Positions 12,201 through 20,616 of a stretch of DNA of 64,000 nt are shown one piece after another (the first letter of the stretch is position 1; every line of letters begins with the position of its first letter). Both the position numbers and the translations under genes were made by a program. Below the pieces are notes generated by a model. It ran no database searches and had not been told where the DNA came from. It saw nothing but the letters and a program-made list of their open reading frames with translations. Origin of the DNA: Colius striatus (Eukaryota; Chordata; Aves; Coliiformes; Coliidae); assembly GCF_028858725.1 (NCBI RefSeq), contig NC_084761.1, positions 21,668,501 through 21,732,500 of the forward strand. The letters run 5' to 3'.

Positions 12201-14536
12201 ATGCTTCCCTCATCTGGGCAGGCATTCAAATGTCCTCTGCTTCTGCTTTCAGTTGAGTTATTTTCCCCCAGTACAAACAGATTCTGACTGCAAAGGGATA
12301 AGAAGTGAAAATGTGGTGGATTTTTTGCAGTACTGGGCAGACAGGTGCAAAACATGAAACAAGATCAGTTTTTCCTCAGCCTTTATCTGTGAGTATTTCT
12401 TGGTCTAAGAAAAAAGGAAAAAACAAACCACAAATTAGGAAGAAAAAGAAGTGACGTACCAAACTCTTAAAATTTGCCTTGATCTCTCTGCTCAGGCCAC
12501 AGCTTGGAATTGACAGGACCAGCATCATATGAAGGGAGATTTCTTTCCCAGTTGTGCAGGAATACTTTGTGTACAAATGCACAGTTAGCTCCCCAGATGT
12601 CATTAGCATTTGCGAGCGTCCTTGCTGGCAGCCCTGTTACCACTCATAGGACGGGTAATATAGTACTGGTTAGTTTGAGCAGGCTGGTTAAGCTCTTCTG
12701 ATCTTCATTTGTACAAACATGATGTTGACATAGTCAGCCCTAAAACAGTATGAAGCATCTCCAAGTCACATACATCAAAAATATTTTCTGTGCAATAAGC
12801 TAAATGTCCCTGCCTACGCGTACGTGTGGACACTGGGCATTGGGGTTGGGGTTCTGCAGCAGCAGGCGGGTGTTGTTCAGCGGCCTGGCTTCCCTTCAGG
12901 GAGATGGTGGCACACGTTCCTCTTCATGACACTTCTCTCCTTCCCAGGACCGACACCAGCCAGAAGTGACAGACAAGTATTTCCACGACGTGCCATTTGA
13001 TGCTCACTTTGCTTCTGAGCTGTCCGAGTTCCACTCAGTCAGCAGCATGCCCGGAGTCGATGGATTTACTCTCAAGGTGGATGCTCTCTACAAGGTACAA
13101 AACCAAGTGATATCAGTAGCCTAAAATTCACTTCTCTGTCCAGGATGCTCCAAATACTTCGTGAATTGTAGGCTCTGGGCCTGACACTGCCTAGGGAACC
13201 CAATTGACTTGCAGGTCATACTGTAGCAGCCTCTCCTCACTTTGCCTGGGTATAAACATGAGATGAGAGATCAGAGCCTCTGTTCAGCAGCAGAGTGCGT
13301 CAACAGGGTCATCCCTCCCTCTGAAGGCAGCCGGAGCTCAGAGCTTTCCGCAGCCCTTCCTCATGACGGAAGTAGGCAACCTCTAGGTCCAGTCCTTTCT
13401 GCACAGAGCCTGGCAGTAGGAGGCTCAGAAGAGCCCAGCAGATTATAGCAGAAATGAAACACACACAGAAGAAGCTCTCGATTGAGGGCAGAATTGTATA
13501 TCCTGACTTCTGGGCTTTTGTGTCCGTCCACAGAGAGGCCATCTTTGTAACTCACTGACCTCTGTTTGCTTTAGGGGCTTCTTGGCATTGCCAGGATTGT
13601 GCCATGAATTAACAGTAGAGCAGGTTAAGAAGCAAATTCCAGCTCAGAAAATGGAGATGAGGAATGAATTCTGGTGATGAATATTATATTATTTTCCAAA
13701 GCACTCAGGAATTAAGCTCTTTAAAAACACGTTGTTAATGTTCCTAAATTAATAATTGCAGTTGCCAAAGTCAGTAAGGCTGAACACCTGGCTTAGTGGT
13801 AAATATTATCACAGGTGCTCATAAAAACACACTGAGTTTTTGTTGATATATGCATGAGTCAAGAAAGGGACAAAAAAAGCAACCAGCTCTACCTTAATGA
13901 AATTACTCAACAGTTAACATTTCCTCACTGTGCATGTTCCCTTCCTTAAAGGTGGAGGCTGGACACCAGTGGTACCTTCAGGTCATCTACGTCATCAGCC
14001 CAGAGAGCAGGGCAGGGCCTCGCGTCCAGCGATCCCTCACTCGCCCCTGGAGACGCAGCCGCAGGGACTTGGTCAGCAATGACGGGAGGCTGATGCTGGA
14101 CGACTCCTTAATCTATGACAATGAAGGCGACCAGGTCAAGAACGGGACCAACATGAAGTCGCTGATCTTGGAGAGGGAAGAAGCCGCCGTCGCAGCCTCC
14201 TTATCGCAAACGGGGGCGTCCCTGGGCAGCGCCTTTGCGGCCGTCACCCTCCTGCTGCTGGTGCTTTGCGGGGTTTGCCTTCTCGCCAGGAAGTGTCGAA
14301 AGCGGCAGAGAAAGCGGGCAGCTGCCAGGTCCGCCCTGGAGGAGCATCCCCTGAACACCAAGGTGGAGCTGCCCAGGGGCACCCAGAAGACCCTGGACAG
14401 CCGGTACTGCACAGTGAGGAATGTTAATATATTGAGGGAAGGCGGGAGTGTCTGCGAGGGGAAAGGCAGGAAGGTTAAACAGGTGAACTTGGAGGTCAAA
14501 GTCCACAGCAATTTGCACGACGGAACAGAAGTTTAA
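251..14536 (+). CDS. FRAS1: FRAS1, 3' part (Fraser extracellular matrix complex subunit 1), C-terminal ~918 aa
   Basis: FRAS1 is a very large basement-membrane adhesion protein that works with FREM1 and FREM2 at the epithelial-mesenchymal interface. Exons read from the sequence: 251-295 (tentative), 1386-1573, 1758-2033, 3729-3961, 4272-4432, 5204-5418, 6817-6967, 7770-7877, 8039-8198, 8953-9069, 9544-9710, 10038-10243, 12948-13094, 13952-14536. All have AG/GT borders and their phases join without a frameshift. The product starts at the end of a Calx-beta domain ([11 protein letters not shown]), runs through the cysteine-containing C-terminal ectodomain, then one transmembrane helix and a basic cytoplasmic tail ending DGTEV, a class I PDZ ligand known in this family to bind GRIP1. 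FREM2 is the closest alternative; its tail, as I remember it, ends differently (SSEV). The 5' part of the gene lies outside the window. Introns carry sense and antisense CR1 copies. Confidence 0.95.
1386..1573 (+). CDS. FRAS1: FRAS1 exon, end of last Calx-beta domain
   Basis: Acceptor TCTCACAG and donor GTAAGT are clear. The 62 codons include [20 protein letters not shown] and AIVTILDQE, the closing beta strands of a Calx-beta fold, followed by the start of the C-terminal ectodomain (SLILPAPPL). The exon ends in phase 0 and continues at 1758 with [13 protein letters not shown]. Confidence 0.93.
2915..3700 (+). mobile_element. CR1 LINE 3' fragment, sense, in FRAS1 intron
   Basis: It retains decayed CR1 ORF2 protein ([20 protein letters not shown] and [20 protein letters not shown]) and the CR1 3' end, with TTCCAACCCCCACCATT followed by ATTCTGTGATTCTG at about 3665-3700. 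It is truncated at 5' and carries stops. It lies between the FRAS1 exons at 1758 and 3729, ending only about 30 bp before the latter's acceptor. Confidence 0.93.
9721..9741 (+). repeat. (TTTC)n microsatellite beside a FRAS1 donor
   Basis: A short run of TTTC units starts 10 bp downstream of the exon ending at 9710 (donor GTAGGA). It is low-complexity intronic sequence with no other function evident. Confidence 0.8.
10400..12013 (+). mobile_element. CR1 LINE, sense, split by a nested CR1
   Basis: The left half (10400-10901) keeps [20 protein letters not shown] and the [20 protein letters not shown] region. The right half (11822-12013) resumes at TTTCACTGAGAGAGTTG and ends in the CR1 tail TTTCTATGATTCTGTGATTCT. 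The two halves are contiguous in the undisturbed CR1 copy at 24182-24735, which reads AACTTTTTCACCGAGAGGG across this point. The interruption is the minus-strand CR1 at 10902-11821. Confidence 0.9.
10902..11821 (-). mobile_element. CR1 LINE, antisense, nested inside another CR1
   Basis: On the minus strand this copy encodes [20 protein letters not shown] and [19 protein letters not shown], and its 3' end (AGAATCACAGAATCTTAAG on the plus strand) is at the left. The 6-bp direct repeat TTTCAC flanks it at 10896-10901 and 11822-11827, marking it as an insertion into the older sense-strand CR1. It is 5' truncated, as is typical for CR1. Confidence 0.92.
13952..14536 (+). CDS. FRAS1: FRAS1 terminal coding exon: juxtamembrane, TM helix, cytoplasmic tail, stop
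   Basis: The exon follows the acceptor CTTCCTTAAAG and ends with TAA at 14534-14536. It encodes the last ectodomain segment ([17 protein letters not shown]), a strongly basic stretch RPWRRSRRD around 14042-14068, a hydrophobic helix ([19 protein letters not shown], about 14225-14284), a stop-transfer cluster [10 protein letters not shown], and a tail with [32 protein letters not shown] and a final DGTEV. The C-terminal TEV fits a class I PDZ ligand. The RRSRR run resembles a proprotein-convertase site; cleavage there is my inference only. Confidence 0.95.
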   Translation: MEAGHQWYLQVIYVISPESRAGPRVQRSLTRPWRRSRRDLVSNDGRLMLDDSLIYDNEGDQVKNGTNMKSLILEREEAAVAASLSQTGASLGSAFAAVTLLLLVLCGVCLLARKCRKRQRKRAAARSALEEHPLNTKVELPRGTQKTLDSRYCTVRNVNILREGGSVCEGKGRKVKQVNLEVKVHSNLHDGTEV

Positions 14537-14688
14537 TGGAGCACACCCTTTGGTCTGGGAAAAGCTTTTTATAAATTGTAAAAAGAAAATATATATAAAC
14601 AATCCAAAAAAGAAAAGCTGAGAGAAGTTATAGTGGTATTTTTATACTCATGTGAGAAGAAGTAGCCCTGGCTCACCTCTGCTCCTCC

Positions 14689-15078
14689 CTGTGCAGCGGC
14701 TGCAGGGCTAGGCGGGTGAGGGGTGCAGAGGTGCCGCCTCGGCCGTGCTCCCCCTGTGCAGCGGCTGCGGGGCTAGGCGGGTGAGGGGTGCAGAGGTGCC
14801 GCCTCGGCCGTGCTCCCCCTGTGCAGCGGCTGCGGGGCTAGGCGGGTGAGGGGTGCAGAGGTGCCGCCTCGGCCGCGCTCCCCCTGTGCAGCGGCTGCGG
14901 GGCTATGCGGGTGAGGGGTGCAGAGGTGCCGCCTCGGCCGCGCTCCCCCTGTGCAGCGGCTGCGGGGCTAGGCGGGTGAGGGGTGCAGAGGTGCCGCCTC
15001 GGCCGCGCTCCCCCTGTGCAGCGGCTGCGGGGCTAGGCGGGTGAGGGGTGCAGAGGTGCCGCCTCGGCCGTGCTCCCC
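14689..15078 (+). repeat. 65-bp minisatellite, 6 copies, in FRAS1 3' UTR region
   Basis: Repeat starts (CTGTGCAGCGGCTGC) fall at 14689, 14754, 14819, 14884, 14949 and 15014, exactly 65 bp apart, with only a few substitutions between copies. The unit is GC-rich and contains GGGTGAGGGGTGCAGAGG. It starts about 150 bp after the FRAS1 stop and ends about 310 bp before an AATAAA. The 65-nt period is not a multiple of three and each frame meets stops, so it is not coding. Confidence 0.97.
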
Positions 15079-15389
15079 CTGCGCCGACCCCGGGGCTGTC
15101 TCAGGCCTGCGGAGCCCAGCACCTCCCGCGGGCCAGGGACAGCTTGTGCCCGGGCACGCAGAGGAGGCTCTGCAGGGGTCGGGGGCTGTTCCTCACCTCG
15201 CCGGGGAGTAGAGCAAGAGAAGCAGCAGCTCCCAGTTCAACACATGGCCTTGATTTGCATCTTAAAACGAGGCAAAACCCTACAGGAAACCACAATGGGC
15301 TCTGGTGCTCGGTACTGGGAGGTTAATGCGGGGGCAGTGCTGGCTGTGGGAGGGGACACGAATTGTCACAGGGAGTGTTGACTGTCCCG

Positions 15390-15395
15390 AATAAA
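15390..15395 (+). terminator. FRAS1: Poly(A) signal AATAAA, probable FRAS1 3' end
   Basis: It is the first canonical hexamer after the FRAS1 stop at 14536, giving a 3' UTR of about 870 nt that includes the 65-bp minisatellite. No competing AATAAA was seen between the stop and this point, only an AT-rich stretch near 14590. Confidence 0.7.
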
Positions 15396-15616
15396 GTTTG
15401 AATACAAACCCAACACAGGGTGTGACTGGACTGTCCTTTGCCTCCTTCAGCCCCGGGGGCGCTGGGGGCTGCGTCGCCGCGCTGGGGGACAGGGATGTGC
15501 TGGGTGTGCCCACCACGGCGGGGCTTCCCAATGGCCTCGGCGGGCGGCCGAGGAAGGTGTTCAGCCCCCCTTCCAGGCTGCGGCGCGGGCTGTACGGCCG
15601 CCGTGCCCGCAGCCGC

Positions 15617-15887
15617 CCACCAGATGGCGCTGCGCTCGGCAGCGCTGCTCCGCCTCCGCCAGAGGGCGCGAGCATTGTCGGGGCGCGGCCGTTGTGCCCT
15701 GCCGTGTGGCGCAGCGTCCACGAGGGGCGCTGCCATCGGACAGCGTGCCGGGGCCAGGCGAGGCTGACGGCACAGCCCCGCGCATGCGCACTGCTGCCCC
15801 GCGCGCGCGCTCATGTGCCCCGGCGGCGGCAGGCGCGCGGCGGCCCCACAGGCTTCGCAACCCACCCACGGCCGCCAGGGGGCGCCG
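15617..15887 (+). promoter_or_regulatory. Cluster of four same-orientation CTCF-like motifs
   Basis: Four sequences match the CTCF core (CCAS-YAG-RKGGCRC) on the plus strand: CCACCAGATGGCGCTGC at 15617-15633, CCGCCAGAGGGCGCG at 15656-15670, CCACGAGGGGCGCTG at 15718-15732, and CCGCCAGGGGGCGCCG at 15872-15887. Four in 271 bp with one orientation is more than I would expect from GC content alone. Occupancy is inferred, not shown. Confidence 0.55.
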
Positions 15888-15956
15888 TCGCCCGAGACTC
15901 AGCGGGGCCGCGCCCGGCTCGCTGCAGCTTCCTCCGCACGCACGGTGAGCGCCGCT

Positions 15957-16091
15957 CTGCTGCCGCTGCTGCCGCTGCTGCCGCTGCTGCCGCTGCTGCC
16001 GCTGCTGCCGCTGCTGCCGCTGCTGCCGCTGCTGCCGCTGCTGCCGCTGCTGCCGCTGCTGCCGCTGCTGCCGCTGCTGCCGCTGCTGCCG
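15957..16091 (+). repeat. Perfect (CTGCTGCCG)15 nonanucleotide repeat
   Basis: Fifteen uninterrupted 9-bp units fill 135 bp inside the CpG island. Because 9 is a multiple of three, all frames stay open: Ala-only, Leu-Leu-Pro or Cys-Cys-Arg types on plus, and Gln-Gln-Arg or Ala-only types on minus. It follows a donor-like GGTGAGC at about 15943. No recognised gene includes it. The perfect identity suggests a recent, probably polymorphic, expansion. Confidence 0.95.
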
Positions 16092-16099
16092 GCGCCGGG

Positions 16100-18320
16100 T
16101 CACACATGGGCCGCAGCCGCGCTGTGCCCAGGCATCTCGTCTCCCCGGAGCGCCTCTGGGGCGCTGCCGTCGCGGTCCTCATGCCGCCGCAGCACCGCCG
16201 CTGCTTCCGCGGGGTCTCATGCAGAGTCCCCGGGGCACCTTGTGCAGGCAGCCGCCAGCCCCGGGCGTGGGTTTGGCAGCAGCAAGAGCTGCCGGCTCTG
16301 CCTGCGCTGGCAGTCACGGGTGAGGCTCAGCTTGTTTCGCTTTCTCCCGGGCCAGGACCCTCCACAGGGGCCCAGGCACTTTGCCAGTCGGGTCCGGCCC
16401 CAAGGCAGCTTCTTTCGCCCAGGTCCTTTGTGGAGCAGCCGCCAGCCAAGCAGACCCCTCAGCCTGACGCTGGCTCTGCTGTAGCTGGGGAGAGCTGGGA
16501 GCAGTGAGTGTGGGAGCTGCTGCAGGAGGACACTGGTTCCCACTGGTGTTCAGCCCTTCGGCCCTGCCCAGTGTCATCCTCACAGGGGATGCCCCAGGGC
16601 CGGAGCTGGCAGTGTCGGGCACTCTGGGAGGAGCTTTGCTTTGACTGAAACCTTCCTTTTGAGCTCCAGACACGCTGTGGTGGGAGCAGAGGCTGCTCTG
16701 GGGACTCCCACCGGCTCCTGCAGCCCCAGCAGCAAGACAGTGAAGCCGCCTGGCCAAGCACAGGTAGTGATGCCGTCACGGTGCTGCTGGTGCCTCAGGA
16801 GGTGTTGGTGGCCCAGGTGGTGCCGTGTGGCTTGTGCTGGCATGTGGGGAAGGCTCATCCAGGCACCTGGATGGGCAACACGGCTCCAAGGTGATGAGCA
16901 CCAAGTGACACCAGTGGGGACGATGTGCCTGCTGAGGCGAATGCTGTGACAGTGGCCAAGTACAGCTGCGCAGAGGGACCCTGTTGGGGTCGAGTCCCTG
17001 CAGGGTCCCCAGGTACAGAGAGGCAGGTGGGGATCCTGTCTCTGGATGGGGCAGTGGGGTGCCAGGGACTGCTGGTGCTCTGAGGGCATCAGGACTAAGA
17101 GAATGTGAAGGAGCCAGGCCTGGAGGATGCTCAGGGAGCAGTTTTGTGCTCCAGGCACATTAGCTTTGTCCTAAGCACAAATCCACCTCAGGCTAGGCCC
17201 AGACTGGTCAGTGCTGTGTGTTTGAGGAGGTGACAGTGGGTGCTGGCAGGGTCAGGCCCAGACCCCCCTGGCATGATGGCTGCTGGTCATGGGTCTGTAC
17301 CGCTGCTGCTGTACAGATTTGGGGGCGTTTCAGCCAGGTCCTGGCTCTCACTCTCCCAGGACTGAGACCTTTCTGGTGTCCTGTTCCTGTTTTTCCCTCC
17401 CCTCCCATCTCAGGTGTGCAGTGCTGTGTTGCTGCAGGGTGCCCATGCCTAGGAAGCAACAGGGTCTGTAGGGGCAGCAGCTCCAGGGAATCTGGGCCAG
17501 GCTGTGTGGAACTACTGGAACCTCTGTTCACATCTTTCCTTATCCGTAGGTCTCATCTGGAACAGAGTTAAACCATGCCATGAGTTCAGGGAGGAATGGA
17601 TGGATGGCCAGAGGACCCTCAGCCAGGCTGGGAGCCATGTGGGGCATGGAGCCTCAGGAAGGAGCTGAATTGCTTGTGCTGAGGTTGCCACTTGCGCAAC
17701 TCCAGCTCTGTGCAGCTTCAGGTCGGCTGTTTTGGACCCAGCTGTTTCTGTTTATTGGTTCAGACTCCTGTTTGTTTCAGTTCAGCTCTGGGACAGCTCC
17801 AGTTCAATTTTGGCTCCTGTTTCAGTCAACAGTTGGGTTTGTGCTCTGGTCTGAGGTCCATCTGGTGGATAGCTCCAGCTTATTTGCAGGTCCATTTTTG
17901 TTTTCAGCTTCAGTTCACCTATGGCTCAAGCTTATTTGCAGCCTCAGGTTGGTTGTTGCTATCCCTGTTCATTTCAGCTTGAGCTTTTTTTTTTTTAGTT
18001 CCTATTCATTGCCACCTCCAGCTCTCTTTGCCCCCTGTCAAGACTGCCTGGTGGACTGCTCCACCTTGTGCTTGATTCCCATTGGGTTTCGTCTCCCATT
18101 CTAGCTCAGTCCAACCTCTTCCTCTACAGTCCCAGTAGGATTCAGCAGCTTTTCAGTTCTGCTCCAGCTCATTCTGCTTGTGCTCCTGCCACACTGTAAA
18201 TCAATCACTGTCGTAATTTGTATATGAATATGAGTTGTCATCACTGCAGGTGCACTGCCCAACAAGGTTGTGTTTATTGTTCAGGAACTATTTGGGTGCA
18301 TCGACACCTCTTAAATAAAC
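16100..18320. other. Intergenic: GC-rich flank, then T-rich imperfect repeats, with a plus-strand AATAAA
   Basis: No conserved protein was recognised. The part up to about 17600 is the moderately GC-rich shore of the CpG island. From about 17690 to 18010 the sequence is T-rich with recurring AGCTCCAG/TTCAG words, for example AGCTCCAGCTTATTTGCAGG at 17871 and CTCAAGCTTATTTGCA at 17925. AATAAA at 18314-18319 could end a plus-strand noncoding transcript that starts in the island; exon structure cannot be proved by eye. Confidence 0.45.
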
Positions 18321-18529
18321 AGTTGGAAGCCAAGATGGCATGAAAAGTGCCTGTTCCCCCAGAGCCTATATCTCAGGCATTTAGTTCAGTCTGGTACATG
18401 GCAGCCTCCCAAACTGCACAGAACATGACCAGGGCCCCACACACTCCCTGCATCCCCCTTACCCATGCACCTCAATACCCTCCCAATTCCCCCTAAACCT
18501 GCAACCACCAACGCCGCCCCAGGCTTTGT

Positions 18530-19470
18530 CCCCAGAAACATCTGAGCTGGTCTCTGTTTCTGAGCCGAATGATTCTATGACTTTTTGTTTCTCGTCCCCA
18601 AAACACAGGACTTCTGGATCTCTCCTGCCCTTGAAGAGCCTGCTGTCATGCTCCTTAAGACACGGGACTTAAGTCTCCAATTCTGAGCTCCAAATCTGGC
18701 TAAGGAAGCTGGAGTCAAGCCCCAGAAAACAATGAGTGACATAGTCTCTGGTTTTGATTCTCAAAATGCGGGACTTGGCCTCTCTTTGAAGCCCTCAAAC
18801 TGGCCAGAGGAGCATGCTGTCACACTCCCCAGACACAGGATGTGTCTGTTTCACAGCCCCAGGACTCATTTCAAGTCCCAAAACTTGGACTGGTCTGATG
18901 AGCCTGGCTTTAAGAGCGCAGGACCTGGACTCTTGTTTCTGAGGCCCCCCCAAAATGCTTGAGTTTTACTAGTCTTAACTTCAGGGCCCTAAAACTGGCC
19001 AGATGAGCCTGCATTCAAGCCCCAGGAAATGAGTGACATACATGGTTTCTGGTTTTGATCACTAAAATGCTGAACTTGGTCTCTCTTTCAAATCCTCAGA
19101 CTGCCCAGAGGAACCCACTGCCACACTCCCCAGACACAGGACTTGGTCTCCGTTTTAGTCCAAAAAGCAGCAAGGTGGGACTGGTTCAACGGTCATCCCC
19201 AGCAACACAGACCTTCTTAGGCTGTTTCTGAGATCACCTCCACAAAACACAGGACTACCTGTGATGCTGAAAAGAAGGCATCATTTATTAGTCTGAGCTT
19301 CAAAGCCCCAAGAGTGGCTGAATGTTGCTGGTGCCAAGCCCCCAAAACACAGGACTGGGTCTCTGTTTCCAGGACGGGAAGGTGCCCAGCTTGACACCAG
19401 CCCGGGGTGCCCACTGCTGAGCGCCAAACCCCACACGACTTGGTTTCCTCTTTCCCAGACGGGTTTTGGG
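18530..19470. repeat. Decayed minisatellite, ~60-80-bp subunits within ~300-bp higher-order units
   Basis: The words CCCAAAACACAGGACTT, GGTCTCTGTTTC, AAACTGGCCAGA and GAGCCTGC recur many times with substitutions and small indels. A longer unit is repeated about 297 bp apart: ATGAGTGACAT, CTCTGGTTTTGAT, then CACACTCCCCAGACACAGGA at about 18731-18840 and again at about 19028-19140. This is a tandem array old enough to have diverged. No open frame is conserved across copies. Confidence 0.8.
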
Positions 19471-20110
19471 TTTTACGATACCGAATCTAGCCCCGGGTTC
19501 TGTGTCCCCAAACACCCCCGGCAGAACCCCAGAGCCCCCAGCCCAAACCCGCGCGTGGTGTCGGGCCCGGCCCGGGAGCTCCGGCGGTGTCGGGCGCTGT
19601 CGGCAACGGGCCGGGGACACCGGCAGGGCGGGCCCGGCCCCGGGTGGCTCGGGCGCGGACAGAGGGAATCGGGCTCCGGCCCTCCGGGCTTTATTCCGCC
19701 GGCGCCTCGAGCCCAGCGGCTCCTCCCCATCCCACCGAAGCGGCCGCGCTCGCCCGCACACCCCGCTCCGCTCCGGCCCTCGCGGCCACTCCCCGCTCAC
19801 CTGCAGCGGGCTGACACCGACCCTCCGCGGCTCCGCCCGCCCGCGGCTCCCGCGCGGGGCCGCACCCCGCACCCCGCACCCCGCAGCCCGCACCCCGCAC
19901 CCCGGCCCCGGCCCCGGCCCCGCGGGAGCCGCCGCACCCGGGTGAGATGGCGCCGCGCCCGGCCCCGCCCCGCGCACGCGCTCGGGGTCTCGCGGGGGGG
20001 CGGCCGCAGGGTCCCAGCGCCCGTCCCCGGCCACGGGGGACGCCGCGGGCAAAGCCCCGGCTGCGGGCACTGGGAGTTGACCCGTGTCTCGGAGCCCGTC
20101 CGTTCCCCGC
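19440..20110. promoter_or_regulatory. Second orphan CpG island
   Basis: Very GC-rich sequence lies just after the decayed minisatellite. It includes a short tandem CACCCCG array at about 19861-19905, a GGCCCC array after it, and a donor-like CCCGGGTGAGAT near 19938. The open frames of up to 270 codons on both strands have no recognisable domains and are expected from base composition. It could be the first exon or promoter of a transcript on either strand. Confidence 0.55.
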
Positions 20111-20616
20111 TAAGCCTGTCCCACTCGCCCCGAGGCCGCCCCAGTGTCTCTCCTCCCGTCACTCGTCCCATCCTGGTCCCATTCCCACCCTGGTACCAGT
20201 CCCGTTCTTTTTCAGTTCCTCAGAGCAACGTGGTCTCAGCGGAACATTCGGAGCTCAGCTTTTCTCCGCTTCTTTTTCTCCAGTTCCCTCCAAAAAAGAG
20301 TCTCCTGCGAACACTCATCCCCTGCCTGTGCCTGGGTGTCCCTGCTTTCTTTTTCCAGACGTTCTGATAATTTCTAAGAAGTGCGGGACAAATCTCCCAA
20401 GCACTTTACAACATTCCCTAAAAATCAAGCGATCACAATTGTCATTTAACAGGAAAAAGTACTGATGAGATGCCGTTAGAGCATATAGAGAGGTCAAAGT
20501 CACCATGATTCAAGAAGTGCAGTTAACTATGAATTAACTCCTCTAATGTGCCTGAGGATCACCTGCAGCAAGACCAGAGTGTGCTTCAATCAGCAAAAAG
20601 CCTTGTAAATCGTGCT

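Larger units (their letters stand above)
15450..16500. promoter_or_regulatory. Orphan CpG island with NRF1-like and CTCF-like motifs
   Basis: A dense CpG stretch lies between the FRAS1 poly(A) signal and the GSR 3' end. No recognisable protein gene starts here. It contains a perfect NRF1-type palindrome, CGCGCATGCGCA at 15779-15790, four CTCF-like motifs (separate entry), and a donor-like CGCACGGTGAGC near 15940. Long open frames on both strands, including one of 369 codons at 15398-16507, are what GC-rich DNA with few stops produces. I read it as a promoter and/or insulator for an unrecognised, probably noncoding, transcript. Confidence 0.65.

Noticed and set aside
14689-15078. Regular direct repeats resembling a CRISPR array
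   Set aside because: The 65-bp units are contiguous with no unique spacers, in a vertebrate genome; it is a minisatellite.
15561-16103. 180-codon minus-strand ORF rich in Gln-Gln-Arg
   Set aside because: It is the same 9-bp repeat read on the other strand; composition artefact without supporting splice or start context.
15398-16507. 369-codon plus-strand ORF with a long poly-Ala tract
   Set aside because: It begins at the FRAS1 poly(A) signal, runs through a CpG island where stops are rare, and overlaps long open frames on the other strand. No domain is recognisable, and the Ala tract is just the CTGCTGCCG repeat in one frame.
19300-20367. Overlapping ORFs of 256-270 codons on both strands
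   Set aside because: They coincide with the second CpG island and the decayed minisatellite. Pro/Arg/Ala-rich composition with no motif indicates chance openness.
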